Positions 7,704 to 14,897 of a stretch of 26,691 nucleotides of DNA are shown here, piece after piece. Within the stretch, counting starts at the first letter, position 1, and every line of letters begins with the position of its first letter. This DNA is from Lachnospiraceae bacterium UBA7202 (GTDB lineage Bacteria > Bacillota > Clostridia > Lachnospirales > Lachnospiraceae), in NCBI GenBank assembly GCA_002490705.1, contig DKUO01000035.1:1-26691 (forward strand). Direction: 5' to 3'. The position numbers were made by a program, and so were the translations under genes. The notes under the pieces were generated by a model, which did no database searches, was not told the DNA's origin, and saw only the letters and a list, made by a program, of their open reading frames with translations.

Positions 7704-9042
7704 ATAGATAATGGTATTTGCTGCGCTTGGCCATCAGGAAAATTAAGGAGAGCGCGCAGGCGAAGATTTCCGCAGCCGTGATAGCCCACCAGATGCCGTC
7801 CACGCCGAAGATAAGCGGCAGGATTAACACGGAGGCATTCTGAAAGATCAGCGTGCGCATAAAGGATATGGCCGCCGAGATCGCGCCGTTGTTTAAGGCT
7901 GTAAAAAACGAGGAGGCGAAAATATTGAAACCGGCCAATAGGAATGAAAAGGCAAACAGCCGGAACGCGTGGCATGTCAGCGCAAACAGTGTTTTGTCGT
8001 AGCCCACAAATATGTTGGAGAGAGGGGCGGCGAGAAGGAACGCGGCGGCGGTCAGGACAATACTTGTGCAGGACATCAGCAGCACACTTTTTTTCAGCAT
8101 ATTTTTCAGCTCTTCCTGATTCCCCGCGCCGTAGTGATAGCTTATGATGGGCGCCGCGCCGATGGCATAGCCGATGTAAATAGCAATAAAAATGAATTGT
8201 ACATACATCAGTACGCCGTATGCCGATACGCCGTCTTCCCCAATATATTTTAAAAGCTGTAGATTGTAAACCATGCTGACAACGGAGGAGGAAATATTGC
8301 TCATCAGTTCGGAAGAGCCGTTGGCGCAGGCCTGTAACAGAGGCTTTAATTCTAATCCCGCGCGGGTAAGCCGTAAGAGGCTGTTGTTTGGGCGCAGGAA
8401 ATAGAAGAGCGGCAGAAGGCCGCCTACACACTGGCTCAATCCCGTGGCAAGGGCAGCGCCGGCCACGCTCCATCGGAACACACCCACAAAAAGGGCGTCA
8501 AGAACCATATTGGTTACGCCTGCACTTACAGTTACCGCCAGCCCAAGCTTGGGTTTTTCGGCAGCAATCAGAAAGCTCTGGAAAACATTTTGCAGCATAA
8601 AGGTGACGGTAAAGCTGATCACAATCCGCCCGTAGAGGATACAGTCGGGAAGCATTTCCGGCGTTGCGCCTAACAGCATAGCTACAGGCCGTGTAAAAAT
8701 AAGTCCAAGGGCGGATAAAAGGATGCCGAGAAGCAGGGTAAACCAGATCAGCATCGAAAAATAGCGGTTTGCCTTTTCCCGATTGCCGGTGCCAAGAACC
8801 AGAGATACGAGGGCAGTACCGCCGGTGCCGATCATAAATCCCATGCCGCCCAGAATCATAATAAAGGGAAAGATGAGATTGACGGAGGCAAAGGCAGTTT
8901 TCCCTGCGAAATTGGACACAAAGAAACCGTCCACCACGCCGTAGATGGAAGTAAACACCATCATAACGATGGAGGGAAAGGTAAAGCGCAGAAGTTTGTT
9001 GTAGGTAAAGTGATCTGATAACTGAATGGTTGTTTTTTTCAT
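7702..9042 (-). CDS. MATE family efflux transporter
   Basis: This is a 446-residue polytopic membrane protein of the multidrug and toxic compound extrusion family, which exports substrates in exchange for Na+ or H+. The N-terminal region YNKLLRFTFPSIVMMVFTSIYGVVDGFFVSNFAG is typical, and two sets of about six hydrophobic segments follow. The repeated-half signature around ISSSVVSMVYNLQLLKYIGEDGVSAYGV fits. Substrate unknown. The start at 9042 has GGAG nine bases upstream and overlaps, as ATGA, the stop codon of a truncated reading frame. A good minus-strand promoter lies at 9157-9185. Confidence 0.92.
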   Translation of the reverse strand: MKKTTIQLSDHFTYNKLLRFTFPSIVMMVFTSIYGVVDGFFVSNFAGKTAFASVNLIFPFIMILGGMGFMIGTGGTALVSLVLGTGNREKANRYFSMLIWFTLLLGILLSALGLIFTRPVAMLLGATPEMLPDCILYGRIVISFTVTFMLQNVFQSFLIAAEKPKLGLAVTVSAGVTNMVLDALFVGVFRWSVAGAALATGLSQCVGGLLPLFYFLRPNNSLLRLTRAGLELKPLLQACANGSSELMSNISSSVVSMVYNLQLLKYIGEDGVSAYGVLMYVQFIFIAIYIGYAIGAAPIISYHYGAGNQEELKNMLKKSVLLMSCTSIVLTAAAFLLAAPLSNIFVGYDKTLFALTCHAFRLFAFSFLLAGFNIFASSFFTALNNGAISAAISFMRTLIFQNASVLILPLIFGVDGIWWAITAAEIFACALSLIFLMAKRSKYHYL

Positions 9043-9149
9043 ATTTCAAGACTCCGTTCTTTAAAATCATGCAGATAGCGTTCTGCCAGTTCCAGATATT
9101 TTTCCACATCTTTCTTTGGCCAGACAGAGCGGAATTGATGGTCTGTTTG
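9039..9149 (-). pseudogene. C-terminal remnant of a gene once coupled to the MATE gene
   Basis: Reading leftwards after a TAG at 9152-9150 there are 36 sense codons ending in TGA at 9041-9039. They include the amphipathic segment VEKYLELAERYLHDFKE, which reads like real protein. The TGA overlaps the MATE ATG as ATGA, the classical sign of translational coupling, and the MATE ribosome binding site lies inside the frame. There is no start codon or 5' part. I read it as the tail of a deleted upstream gene, perhaps a regulator, but I do not recognise the family. Confidence 0.6.
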
Positions 9150-9156
9150 CTAGGTG

Positions 9157-9185
9157 ATCATAGAACGATTTCATACAAAAGTCAA
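9157..9185 (-). promoter_or_regulatory. Promoter of the MATE gene
   Basis: On the minus strand TTGACT (complement of 9180-9185) and TATGAT (complement of 9157-9162) are 17 bases apart, an excellent sigma-A promoter. It lies directly upstream of the gene remnant and back to back with the methyltransferase promoter. Confidence 0.75.
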
Positions 9186-9207
9186 GCAGAAAAAGACCTG
9201 CGCTTTA

Positions 9208-9236
9208 TTGATTTTTTCACAGAAGTGTGCTGTAAT
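9208..9236 (+). promoter_or_regulatory. Promoter of the restriction-modification operon
   Basis: TTGATT (9208-9213) and TGTAAT (9231-9236) are separated by 17 bases. The predicted start lies about 30 bases before the methyltransferase ATG. A short dyad, GCAG (9186-9189) / CTGC (9198-9201), lies between this and the divergent MATE promoter. No controller protein gene is present. Confidence 0.55.
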
Positions 9237-9273
9237 GGATTTGTGTCTTGATGAGGATTTTGGGCGGTGAAAG

Positions 9274-10248
9274 ATGGCAAGAGAATATACTGATTATGTA
9301 AAATATATAAATGAAACACTGCAAATACCAGATGTGCAGCCATATACCGCCATAGATCTCTTTGCCGGCTGCGGCGGACTCTCCCTTGGCTTTGAAGCGG
9401 CAGGCGTCAAAACGATTGGCTATGAGATGGTTGAGGATTATTGCAATACCTATCGGATGAATCTGGGTTCTGAATGTAAACAGGAAGTCATTACAAAATC
9501 AACCAAATTTCCAAAAGTTAAAATTCTGATAGGCGGCCCGCCCTGTCAGCCATTTAGCCGGTCCGGAAAACAGATGGGCCAGGAAGATAAGCGAAATGGC
9601 TTTCCGGCTTTTATCGAGGCTGTCCGATGCAGCGAGCCGGAAATTTTTGTCTGTGAGAACGTAAAGGGCCTTACGGAATCCATGCGCGATTATTACGAAG
9701 AAATATTGGCCGCTTTTAGAGATATGGGCTATATCGTTGACGCCAAACCTGTCGGGATGGTAAAATTTGATGTTCCCCAACGCAGAGAGCGTATGGTGAT
9801 CGTCGGACATCATGGCGGGTTCCGGTTTCCGGACGAGAAGGACTACCAAATCACCTCCGGCGAAGCATTAGGAGAATTAGCGGAACAGATTCCTGACGAT
9901 GCCATGTTCCTGACTCCCTCTATGGATGAATATATTGCAAAATATGAGGCCGCGTCGAAATGTATCACTCCCCGTGACCTGCACTTAGACAGGCCGGCAA
10001 GAACGCTTACTTGCCGCAATCTTGCAGGCGCAACCGGTGACATGCACCGCATTCGGCTTGCGGACGGACGCAGAAGGAGGATTACCGTGCGGGAGGCGGC
10101 GAGATTGCAGAGTTTCCCGGACTGGTTTGAATTTACGGGAACGCAGGAGAGCCAATTTAATCAAATAGGGAATGCCGTGCCGCCCATGTTTGCGTATCAG
10201 CTTGCGAAATCTGTTATAAACTATTTGGAGGAATGTGAAAATGTATGA
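9274..10248 (+). CDS. DNA (cytosine-5) methyltransferase, type II R-M system
   Basis: The enzyme transfers a methyl group from S-adenosylmethionine to C5 of cytosine in its target and protects host DNA from the linked endonuclease. The 324 residues show the C5 motifs in order: I (AIDLFAGCGGLSLGFEAAG, from residue 26), IV with catalytic C91 (GGPPCQPFSRSGKQ), VI (ENVKG, 128-132), VIII (QRRERMVIVG, from 169), a short target-recognition region, and IX/X (VREAARLQSFPDWF, then FNQIGNAVPPMFAYQLA). The binding site GGCGGTGA is close to consensus. Its end overlaps the endonuclease start by 8 bases, so the two are translationally coupled with modification first. The target sequence cannot be read. Confidence 0.95.
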   Translation: MAREYTDYVKYINETLQIPDVQPYTAIDLFAGCGGLSLGFEAAGVKTIGYEMVEDYCNTYRMNLGSECKQEVITKSTKFPKVKILIGGPPCQPFSRSGKQMGQEDKRNGFPAFIEAVRCSEPEIFVCENVKGLTESMRDYYEEILAAFRDMGYIVDAKPVGMVKFDVPQRRERMVIVGHHGGFRFPDEKDYQITSGEALGELAEQIPDDAMFLTPSMDEYIAKYEAASKCITPRDLHLDRPARTLTCRNLAGATGDMHRIRLADGRRRRITVREAARLQSFPDWFEFTGTQESQFNQIGNAVPPMFAYQLAKSVINYLEECENV

Positions 10249-11287
10249 CAGCTATGATCAGTTACCCGACATAAATTGCAAGAAAACGTTTGATGAAAAG
10301 TCGGAGCCCATAAAACAGCTGATACGCGAATCGTTACAGATTCTGGATTGCCTTGGCATACCGATTGACAACTATACAGAACGCCAAAAGGAAAAAATGG
10401 CTATGGCGCTGCTTGCCGTGGGGGACGTTAAAAGCTCTTCCGAATGGAAGCAGATCAAGGATTCCCGCAAGAAGTATTCTGTGACCACGAGGGAAATTAT
10501 CAGTTTTCACAACGCCTATTTAGAAGAACATATCAGTTCCGGTTCTTATGACGATATTCGCAGAAAAGATTTACAGCCGATGTTAGTTTGTGAAATCGTA
10601 GTGCAATCCGCCGCCGATGCCAATATCAGCGATCCGACAAGGGGATATCAGATCAGTGCGGAGTATGCGCGAATCATAAAAAACTACGGTCAGTCCGATT
10701 GGTTTAAGCAAGTCGCTATTTTCAATAAATCTCATATGTCATATGAAGAAAGGCTGTCTTCCAAAAGGAATATTAGAAAGCTCAAGGTTACGACGCCGGA
10801 CGGCCGTGAGATCGAACTGAAAGACGGTGAGCATAATGGGATACAGAAAGCGGTTATAGAAGAATTTCTGCCGCGTTACGGATATGGCGCACAACTTCTT
10901 TACTGTGGCGATTCTGACAACAAATATGGCGTCATTTTTGAGGAGGAAAAGTTGAATGAACTTGGTTTTGGCGACTTAAAGGGAGGAAAGCTTCCCGACG
11001 TCATTGCCTATTCTCAGGAAAAAGACTGGGTATTCCTGATTGAGGCATATCACACTTCAAACCCGATCACAAAATTAAGAAAACATGAACTCGTGACAAA
11101 GGTCCTTGGCTCGTGCGCGAAAAAAGCAATCTTTGTGACTGCTTTTGAAACTATGAGTTCCTATAAGAACTGTCAGGAGGAACTGGCATGGGAAACGGAA
11201 GTGTGGATCGCAACAGAGCCCGATCATATGATTCACCGTGACGGGGAGCGCTTCCTTGGCCCTTATTCATATTCTGCAATGTCATAA
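10241..11287 (+). CDS. BsuBI/PstI-family type II restriction endonuclease
   Basis: A type II endonuclease expected to cut unmodified DNA at the site protected by the linked methyltransferase. From ATG 10241 it has 348 residues. The N-terminal half is helical and probably recognises DNA; the C-terminal half (about 190-342) matches the BsuBI/PstI family: GAQLLYCGDSDNKYG, LPDVIAYSQEKDWVFLIEAYH with the PD...E catalytic pattern (D253, E268), IFVTAFETM, and WETEVWIATEPDHMIHRDGERFLGP. An in-frame GTG at 10235 is only 3 bases from GGAGG, so 10241, nine bases away, is preferred. The last residues run 25 bases into the 3' end of the convergent DAHP synthase gene. Confidence 0.9.
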   Translation: MYDSYDQLPDINCKKTFDEKSEPIKQLIRESLQILDCLGIPIDNYTERQKEKMAMALLAVGDVKSSSEWKQIKDSRKKYSVTTREIISFHNAYLEEHISSGSYDDIRRKDLQPMLVCEIVVQSAADANISDPTRGYQISAEYARIIKNYGQSDWFKQVAIFNKSHMSYEERLSSKRNIRKLKVTTPDGREIELKDGEHNGIQKAVIEEFLPRYGYGAQLLYCGDSDNKYGVIFEEEKLNELGFGDLKGGKLPDVIAYSQEKDWVFLIEAYHTSNPITKLRKHELVTKVLGSCAKKAIFVTAFETMSSYKNCQEELAWETEVWIATEPDHMIHRDGERFLGPYSYSAMS

Positions 11288-12291
11288 ATCAGTCTCTCGG
11301 AATCTTTCCAGCCTAGGCAGGGATCGGTGATGGACTTGCCATAGACGCCCTCGCCGATTTTCTGGCATCCCTCCTCGATGTAGCTCTCAATCATTACGCC
11401 CTTTACCATGTTGTGGAGATCGCTGTTCAGCTTTCTGCTGTGCATGATTTCCTTGACGATCCGAATCTGCTGCTCAAACTGTTTGTCGGAATTGCTGTGG
11501 TTCGCGTCGATGATACAGGCTGGATTGACCAGATCATAGTCCTGATACAGCGTGAAGAGCGTGTTCAAATCCTCATAGTGGTAATTGGGCTGACTCCTGC
11601 CGTGCTTGTTGACGGAGCCCCGCAGAACGGCATGAGCCAGAGGGTTACCGCCGGTACTGACCTCGAACCCCCGGTAGATAAATTCATGGGGATGCTGGGC
11701 CGCATAGATGGAGTTTAACATGACGGAGAGGGTGCCGCTGGTGGGATTTTTCATGCCCGCAGCCACGTCGAAACCGCTGACGGTCATGCGGTGCTGCTGG
11801 TCCTCCACGGAACGGGCGCCGATGGCTACATAGGAGAGAATGTCCTCCACATAGCCCCAGTTGTCGGGATAGAGCATTTCGTCGGCGGCGGTCAGTCCGG
11901 TTTCCTCGATGGCACGAATATGCATTTTCCGCATGGCGATCAGTCCGCTGGTAAAATCGGGCTTCTTCTCGGGGTCAGGCTGGCTCACAATTCCCTTATA
12001 CCCCTCGCCGGTGGTGCGGGGTTTGTTGGTATAGATGCGGGGAATCAGGATCAGCTTGTCCTTTACTTTTTCGTTGACCTTTGCAAGCCGGTTTACATAA
12101 TCACAGACCGCCTCCTCGTTGTCCGCGGAGCAGGGGCCGATGATTACGATAAACTTATTGCTTTTTCCGGTGATCACATCCCGAATTTCGATATCGCGTT
12201 CCCGCTTGACCTCCACCAAATGAGCCGGCAGGGGGAACTGTTCCCTGATTTCTTCGGGGGTGGGTAATTTCGCTACATATTGAAAAGACAT
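11263..12291 (-). CDS. 3-deoxy-7-phosphoheptulonate (DAHP) synthase, class I
   Basis: The enzyme condenses phosphoenolpyruvate and erythrose 4-phosphate to DAHP, the first step of the shikimate pathway. The 342 residues fit the AroF/G/H family (about 350): IVIIGPCSADN with the metal-ligand cysteine, RIYTNKPRTTGEGYKG, a central GARSVEDQQHR, GFEVSTGGNPLAHAVLRGSVNKHG, and CIIDANHSNSDKQFEQQ. A feedback effector cannot be assigned with confidence. AGAGGTG lies before the start at 12291. It is downstream of the spoVB-like gene but has its own promoter. No terminator is visible after its stop; the endonuclease gene is convergent and overlaps it. Confidence 0.95.
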   Translation of the reverse strand: MSFQYVAKLPTPEEIREQFPLPAHLVEVKRERDIEIRDVITGKSNKFIVIIGPCSADNEEAVCDYVNRLAKVNEKVKDKLILIPRIYTNKPRTTGEGYKGIVSQPDPEKKPDFTSGLIAMRKMHIRAIEETGLTAADEMLYPDNWGYVEDILSYVAIGARSVEDQQHRMTVSGFDVAAGMKNPTSGTLSVMLNSIYAAQHPHEFIYRGFEVSTGGNPLAHAVLRGSVNKHGRSQPNYHYEDLNTLFTLYQDYDLVNPACIIDANHSNSDKQFEQQIRIVKEIMHSRKLNSDLHNMVKGVMIESYIEEGCQKIGEGVYGKSITDPCLGWKDSERLIYDIAEYE

Positions 12292-12353
12292 TTTTTTGCA
12301 CCTCTGTTGTAGTATATTGTGTGATAAACGATTTTTCTGGCAAAAACATTTAT

Positions 12354-12382
12354 AGTATAGTATATTGAGTTAGGAATGGCAA
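12354..12382 (-). promoter_or_regulatory. Promoter of the DAHP synthase gene
   Basis: On the minus strand TTGCCA (complement of 12377-12382) and TATACT (complement of 12354-12359) are 17 bases apart. The -35 lies in the last codons of the spoVB-like gene. The leader to the start codon is about 55 bases. Confidence 0.65.
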
Positions 12383-13746
12383 GTGGCATGCGCTTTTCTT
12401 GAAATGTGAAGCGCGGATATGGTACAGAGCAGGGTTTGCAGCATTTGGCTTGCGAGCATACCCCACAGATACCCCTGTATGCCGAAACGGGGAATGGCGA
12501 AAAAGACGAACAGCAGACGAAGCAGGAGGCTTACCACGCTGAACAGAAAGGTCTGAACGGTTTTGCCGATGCCGTTTAGGATACTGTTTAACATGCTGGC
12601 GATATACATGAAGGGGCACAGGAAGCTGAGCGTCAGGATAAAACTGCCTGCAAGTTCAGAGCCGTAGAGCAGCCGGCCAGCCAATCGGCCGAACAGCAGA
12701 AACATGGCGGTACAGCCAAAGCCGAGAAGCAGACAGCTGCGTATGGAGGTCAGAATGGCCCGCCGCACCGCCGCCTGATTGCCGCTTGCATCCGCTTCGG
12801 AGACCACGGGCAAAAGCAGGACGGAGATAGAATTGGTGATGGCGGAGGGGAAAAGAATGAGGGGCAGGCTCATTCCGGTCAGCACGCCGTAGACGCTGAG
12901 GGCGTCGGCGTTTGTCAGGCCGTAAGCCATCAGGCGGTTGGGGATATAGATGGCTTCCACGCTTTGCAGCAGATTTAAGATCAGGCGGTTGGCGGACAAG
13001 GGTACGGCCAGCTGCAAAAGCTGTCCCGTGATGCGCCGGTATACGGCGATGACAGCGGATAAAGAGGGTGAAGCATGGCGGTCACAGACGGGAAATACAT
13101 GGCGTGCGCGGGCGAGAATCGCCACCACGGAGACGATCATGGAGGCGCTTTCGCCGATTACAAGGCCGACCACGGCAAAGCTGATGGTGGGGGTAAGCCC
13201 CTGCCTCTTACAGATAAAATAAATCAGGTAGACGCTTCCCACGCGGCAGACCTGTTCCGCCAACTGGGAGAAAGCCGGAATGGACGCTTTCCGTATACCG
13301 TAGAAATAGCCGTTGATGCAGGAGTGTACGCTGGCCATGGGAATGGAGAGCGCAATGATGCGCAGCAGAGGAGCGGTCCGCTCTTCCAGCAGAAAGGTCA
13401 CGGCGATCTGGTCTGCGTACAGATAGATGACGGAGGCGCAGACGGCGGACAGGAGCATGGCCAGAAGAAAGCCGGCCCAGAGCGTGCGGAAGGAACTTCT
13501 GTAGTCGCGGGTGCTGGTCTCACTTGCCACATATTTGGAGATTGCGGTCTGGATGCCCGACACCGTGAGGGAGAAGGACAGGGCAAGCACGGGGGAAATG
13601 AGCTGATAGATGCCCATGCCCTCCGCGCCGAATACATTGGAGAGAAAGACCCGGTAAAAAAAGCCGATAAAGCGGCTGAGAAGGCCCGTCAGGGTAAGGA
13701 TCAGGGTTCCGGTTATCAGGGGATGCGTCCATTTTTTAAACGTCAT
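12370..13746 (-). CDS. SpoVB-like polysaccharide/lipid flippase (MOP superfamily)
   Basis: A 458-residue protein with about 12-14 hydrophobic segments. The N-terminus (LTLTGLLSRFIGFFYRVFLSNVFGAEGMGIYQLISPV) is the hallmark of the SpoVB/polysaccharide-biosynthesis group, which flips lipid-linked precursors; SpoVB itself is needed for spore cortex formation. It is shorter than the roughly 518 residues I recall for B. subtilis SpoVB. A second-half motif, PFMYIASMLNSILNGIGKTVQTF, also fits. Only about 56 bases separate it from mnmA, which is divergent; the ribosome binding site here is weak. A sporulation role is likely but not certain, since vegetative paralogues are common. Confidence 0.82.
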   Translation of the reverse strand: MTFKKWTHPLITGTLILTLTGLLSRFIGFFYRVFLSNVFGAEGMGIYQLISPVLALSFSLTVSGIQTAISKYVASETSTRDYRSSFRTLWAGFLLAMLLSAVCASVIYLYADQIAVTFLLEERTAPLLRIIALSIPMASVHSCINGYFYGIRKASIPAFSQLAEQVCRVGSVYLIYFICKRQGLTPTISFAVVGLVIGESASMIVSVVAILARARHVFPVCDRHASPSLSAVIAVYRRITGQLLQLAVPLSANRLILNLLQSVEAIYIPNRLMAYGLTNADALSVYGVLTGMSLPLILFPSAITNSISVLLLPVVSEADASGNQAAVRRAILTSIRSCLLLGFGCTAMFLLFGRLAGRLLYGSELAGSFILTLSFLCPFMYIASMLNSILNGIGKTVQTFLFSVVSLLLRLLFVFFAIPRFGIQGYLWGMLASQMLQTLLCTISALHISRKAHATCHS

Positions 13747-13802
13747 AAAACACCGTTTCTGTGTGGGATATGCTCTATGTTTATGCGGAAAAAGGAGTGG
13801 AA

Positions 13803-14897
13803 ATGAATAAAAAAGTAGTGGTAGGGATGTCGGGAGGCGTGGATTCCTCCGTGGCGGCCCTCTTATTAAAGAGACAGGGATATGACGTGGTGGGGGTCAC
13901 CATGCAGATCTGGCAGGAGGAGAGCCTGTCCGAGGCGGCAGAGCAGGGCGGGTGCTGCGGTTTCAGCGCGGCGGAGGACGCCAGGCGGGTGGCAGCGGTA
14001 TTGGATATTCCTCATTATGTGATGAATTTCCGGCAGGAGTTTCGGGAAAAGGTGATGGATTACTTTGTGGCGGAGTATCTGGCGGGCAGGACGCCAAATC
14101 CCTGTATCGCCTGCAACCGCTATGTGAAGTGGGAGTCGATGTTGCAACGGAGTCTGGAGATCGGGGCGGACTATATCGCCACCGGCCATTATGCGCGGAT
14201 CGTCAGGTTGGAAAACGGCAGATACGCCGTTAAAAATGCGGTGACGGCGAAGAAGGACCAGACCTATGCGCTGTATGCCCTGACCCAGGAGCAGCTGGCC
14301 CATACCCTGATGCCGGTGGGAGATTACACCAAAGAGGAGATCCGGCAGCTGGCGGAGGAGGCGGGGCTTTCTGTGGCGCACAAGCCGGACAGTCAGGAGA
14401 TCTGTTTTATTCCCGACAACGATTATGCCGCCTTTATCGACAGGGAGGCGGGGGAGCGGGTCCCGAAGCCCGGATGCTTTGTGACGAAAGACGGAGAGGT
14501 GCTGGGACGCCATTTGGGCATCACCCATTACACGGTGGGACAGCGCAAGGGACTGCATCTGGCCATGGGGCGTCCTGTCTTTGTGACGGAAATCAGGCCG
14601 GAAACGGACGAGGTGGTGATCGGAGAGGCGGACGAGGTATTCGGGACGTCCCTTGTCTGCGGTCATATCAATTATATGGGAATGGAAGACCTGAGGAAGC
14701 CGAGAGAAGTGCTGGCAAAGATCCGTTACGCCCACGGGGGCGAGAGATGTGTGATTGAGAAAGCAGGGGGAGATCAGATTCGTGTGACATTCAAAAAGCC
14801 TGTCCGGGCGATCACGCCGGGGCAGGCCGTGGTATTCTATGAGGATGGGTATGTGCTGGGCGGCGGCACCATTGTCTCTTCCGCTGTGACAGCCTAA
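13803..14897 (+). CDS. mnmA: tRNA-specific 2-thiouridylase MnmA
   Basis: MnmA adds sulfur to U34 of the tRNAs for Lys, Glu and Gln, using ATP and a persulfide donor. The 364-residue protein has the PP-loop SGGVDSS (10-16), the catalytic cysteine C101 in RTPNPCIACNRYVKW, GHYARI near 128, and the second conserved cysteine C201 in SQEICFIPDNDYAAFI. The C-terminal barrel with HYTVGQRKGL is present. ATG 13803 follows AAAGGAG closely (5 bases); an in-frame ATG at 13761 lacks a binding site. The gene ends with a 4-base tail-to-tail overlap with the GGDEF gene, with no terminator in between. Confidence 0.96.
   Translation: MNKKVVVGMSGGVDSSVAALLLKRQGYDVVGVTMQIWQEESLSEAAEQGGCCGFSAAEDARRVAAVLDIPHYVMNFRQEFREKVMDYFVAEYLAGRTPNPCIACNRYVKWESMLQRSLEIGADYIATGHYARIVRLENGRYAVKNAVTAKKDQTYALYALTQEQLAHTLMPVGDYTKEEIRQLAEEAGLSVAHKPDSQEICFIPDNDYAAFIDREAGERVPKPGCFVTKDGEVLGRHLGITHYTVGQRKGLHLAMGRPVFVTEIRPETDEVVIGEADEVFGTSLVCGHINYMGMEDLRKPREVLAKIRYAHGGERCVIEKAGGDQIRVTFKKPVRAITPGQAVVFYEDGYVLGGGTIVSSAVTA

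Noticed and set aside
9274..10248. Phage or orphan regulatory methyltransferase
   Set aside because: The overlapping endonuclease gene makes a complete type II system the better explanation; no phage genes are nearby.
12311..12364. Repeated AGTATA motifs between the spoVB-like and DAHP synthase genes
   Set aside because: They are explained by overlapping -10-like hexamers on an AT-rich leader; no regular repeat unit or array is present.
13075..13806. 243-codon plus-strand frame opposite the spoVB-like gene, running up to mnmA
   Set aside because: Antisense to a membrane protein (G-, A- and D-rich translation typical of antisense to hydrophobic codons); no ribosome binding site.
13866..14735. 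289-codon minus-strand frame inside mnmA
   Set aside because: Antisense to a gene with all catalytic motifs intact; no supporting signals.
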